A DNA stretch of 38,006 nucleotides from contig CALXZT010000005.1 of NCBI GenBank assembly GCA_944393315.1, positions 1 through 38,006 of the forward strand, given 5' to 3'. The notes beneath the pieces were generated by a model. That model worked only from the letters and a program-made list of their open reading frames with translations, ran no database searches and was not told the DNA's origin. The translations under genes and the position numbers were made by a program. Source of the stretch: an uncultured Clostridia bacterium (GTDB lineage: Bacteria; Bacillota; Clostridia; TANB77; CAG-508). Every line of letters starts with the position of its first letter. The stretch's first letter is position 1. Shown in pieces: positions 37,852 to 38,006 of the stretch.

Positions 37852-38006
37852 TTAAAAATTTAAAAATTCATTTATACCCATTTTAAAATATACTTTTAAC
37901 ACTCGTGGGTATTTCTCTGCTATAACTTGTAATTTATCTTTCTAGTTCATCTTTCTTTGTTCCTATATTCATTCCATTTGTTCCTTGAATTCCATCTACT
38001 TTTGTC
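37852..38006 (-). pseudogene. 3' end of a gene broken by a frameshift (cut by window edge)
   Basis: At the right edge one minus-strand frame reads KVDGIQGTNGMNIGTKKDEL then ER and stops at TAA 37934-37936. One base over, the frame continues KLQVIAEKYPRVLKVYFKMG then INEFLNF and stops at 37852-37854, just before the terminator. The two pieces join smoothly at AGA-T-AAA, so a single extra T (or a +1 shift at AGA TAA) separates them. Hence probably one gene, now frameshifted, or a programmed +1 shift, or a sequencing error. The family is not recognised and the upstream part is outside the window. Confidence 0.5.

Larger units (their letters stand above)
1789..38006. mobile_element. Integrative and conjugative element (one end; continues past right edge)
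   Basis: Everything from the recombinase to the right edge reads as one ICE: large serine recombinase at the terminus, Tn916-like split sigma genes, accessory regulators, a type I restriction cargo, then a complete Gram-positive conjugation set (oriT region, MobC, MOBP relaxase, PcfB, VirD4, Maff2, VirB6-like, PrgI, VirB4, sortase, CHAP hydrolase). The transfer genes resemble Tn1549-type elements, while the integration enzyme is of the TndX/TnpX type. The left boundary must lie between the recombinase 3' end and the 5' part of rbgA, because no gap separates them. The second attachment site is not in the window, so the core duplication cannot be read directly. Confidence 0.85.

Noticed and set aside
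1..38006. tRNA, rRNA, CRISPR arrays, IS elements, antibiotic-resistance genes
   Set aside because: None seen by eye on either strand; no repeated spaced units, no transposase other than the serine recombinase.

Overview
The window is A+T-rich DNA, clearly well under 35% G+C, from a low-GC Firmicute, most likely a Clostridia-type bacterium. Evidence is the strong AGGAGG-type ribosome binding sites, the many intrinsic terminators, and the gene families present. Only about the first 1.8 kb looks like host chromosome: the 3' end of a Mini-ribonuclease III gene, a degenerate HD-fold protein, and the ribosome-assembly GTPase rbgA, all on the minus strand. From about position 1.79 kb to the right edge the sequence is one end of an integrative and conjugative element (ICE). 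Its other end and attR are not in the window.

The ICE begins with a large serine recombinase (1788-3464) whose stop codon overlaps the rbgA start codon. Next come three overlapping small genes, a gene-free stretch with unusual G+C content and several strong hairpins (candidate structured RNA, about 4290-4530), and a two-gene split sigma factor like Tn916 orf7/orf8. These are preceded by an elaborate leader: promoter, 12-codon leader peptide, terminator, a 60-residue ORF with a structured RBS, and a second terminator hairpin that contains the Shine-Dalgarno of the sigma gene. This looks like translation-controlled attenuation of the excision module.

From 5.9 to 11.8 kb lie accessory and regulatory genes: a paralogous pair of unknown proteins, a YcxB-like membrane protein, two XRE regulators, an AbrB-like protein with a Cys4 tail, a tandem ribbon-helix-helix protein, and a Y-family DNA polymerase with YolD under an SOS-like promoter. 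From 11.5 to 20 kb is a defence cargo: an operon with its own promoter encoding an HNH-like protein, HsdM, HsdS, HsdR, a GNAT acetyltransferase and a small protein. Beside it sits a two-gene module whose nuclease-like gene is broken by one in-frame stop codon.

From 20 kb to the right edge is the conjugation module, all on the minus strand. In transcription order it holds a coiled-coil protein, a DUF3848 protein, a Toprim/DUF3991 primase-like protein, a candidate oriT, MobC, a MOBP relaxase, PcfB/DUF3801, the VirD4/TraG coupling ATPase, a Maff2 pilin-like protein, a VirB6/TrbL-like channel, an unknown protein, PrgI, VirB4, a class B sortase, an XRE regulator with a consensus promoter, a zinc-ribbon/PH-like membrane protein paired with an SPFH-GYF protein, and a CHAP-domain cell-wall hydrolase. 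The set matches Tn1549-type clostridial ICEs but uses a serine rather than a tyrosine recombinase. Several intrinsic terminators lie inside this module, including one on each side of the pilin gene. I saw no tRNA, rRNA, CRISPR array, insertion sequence or classical antibiotic-resistance gene.
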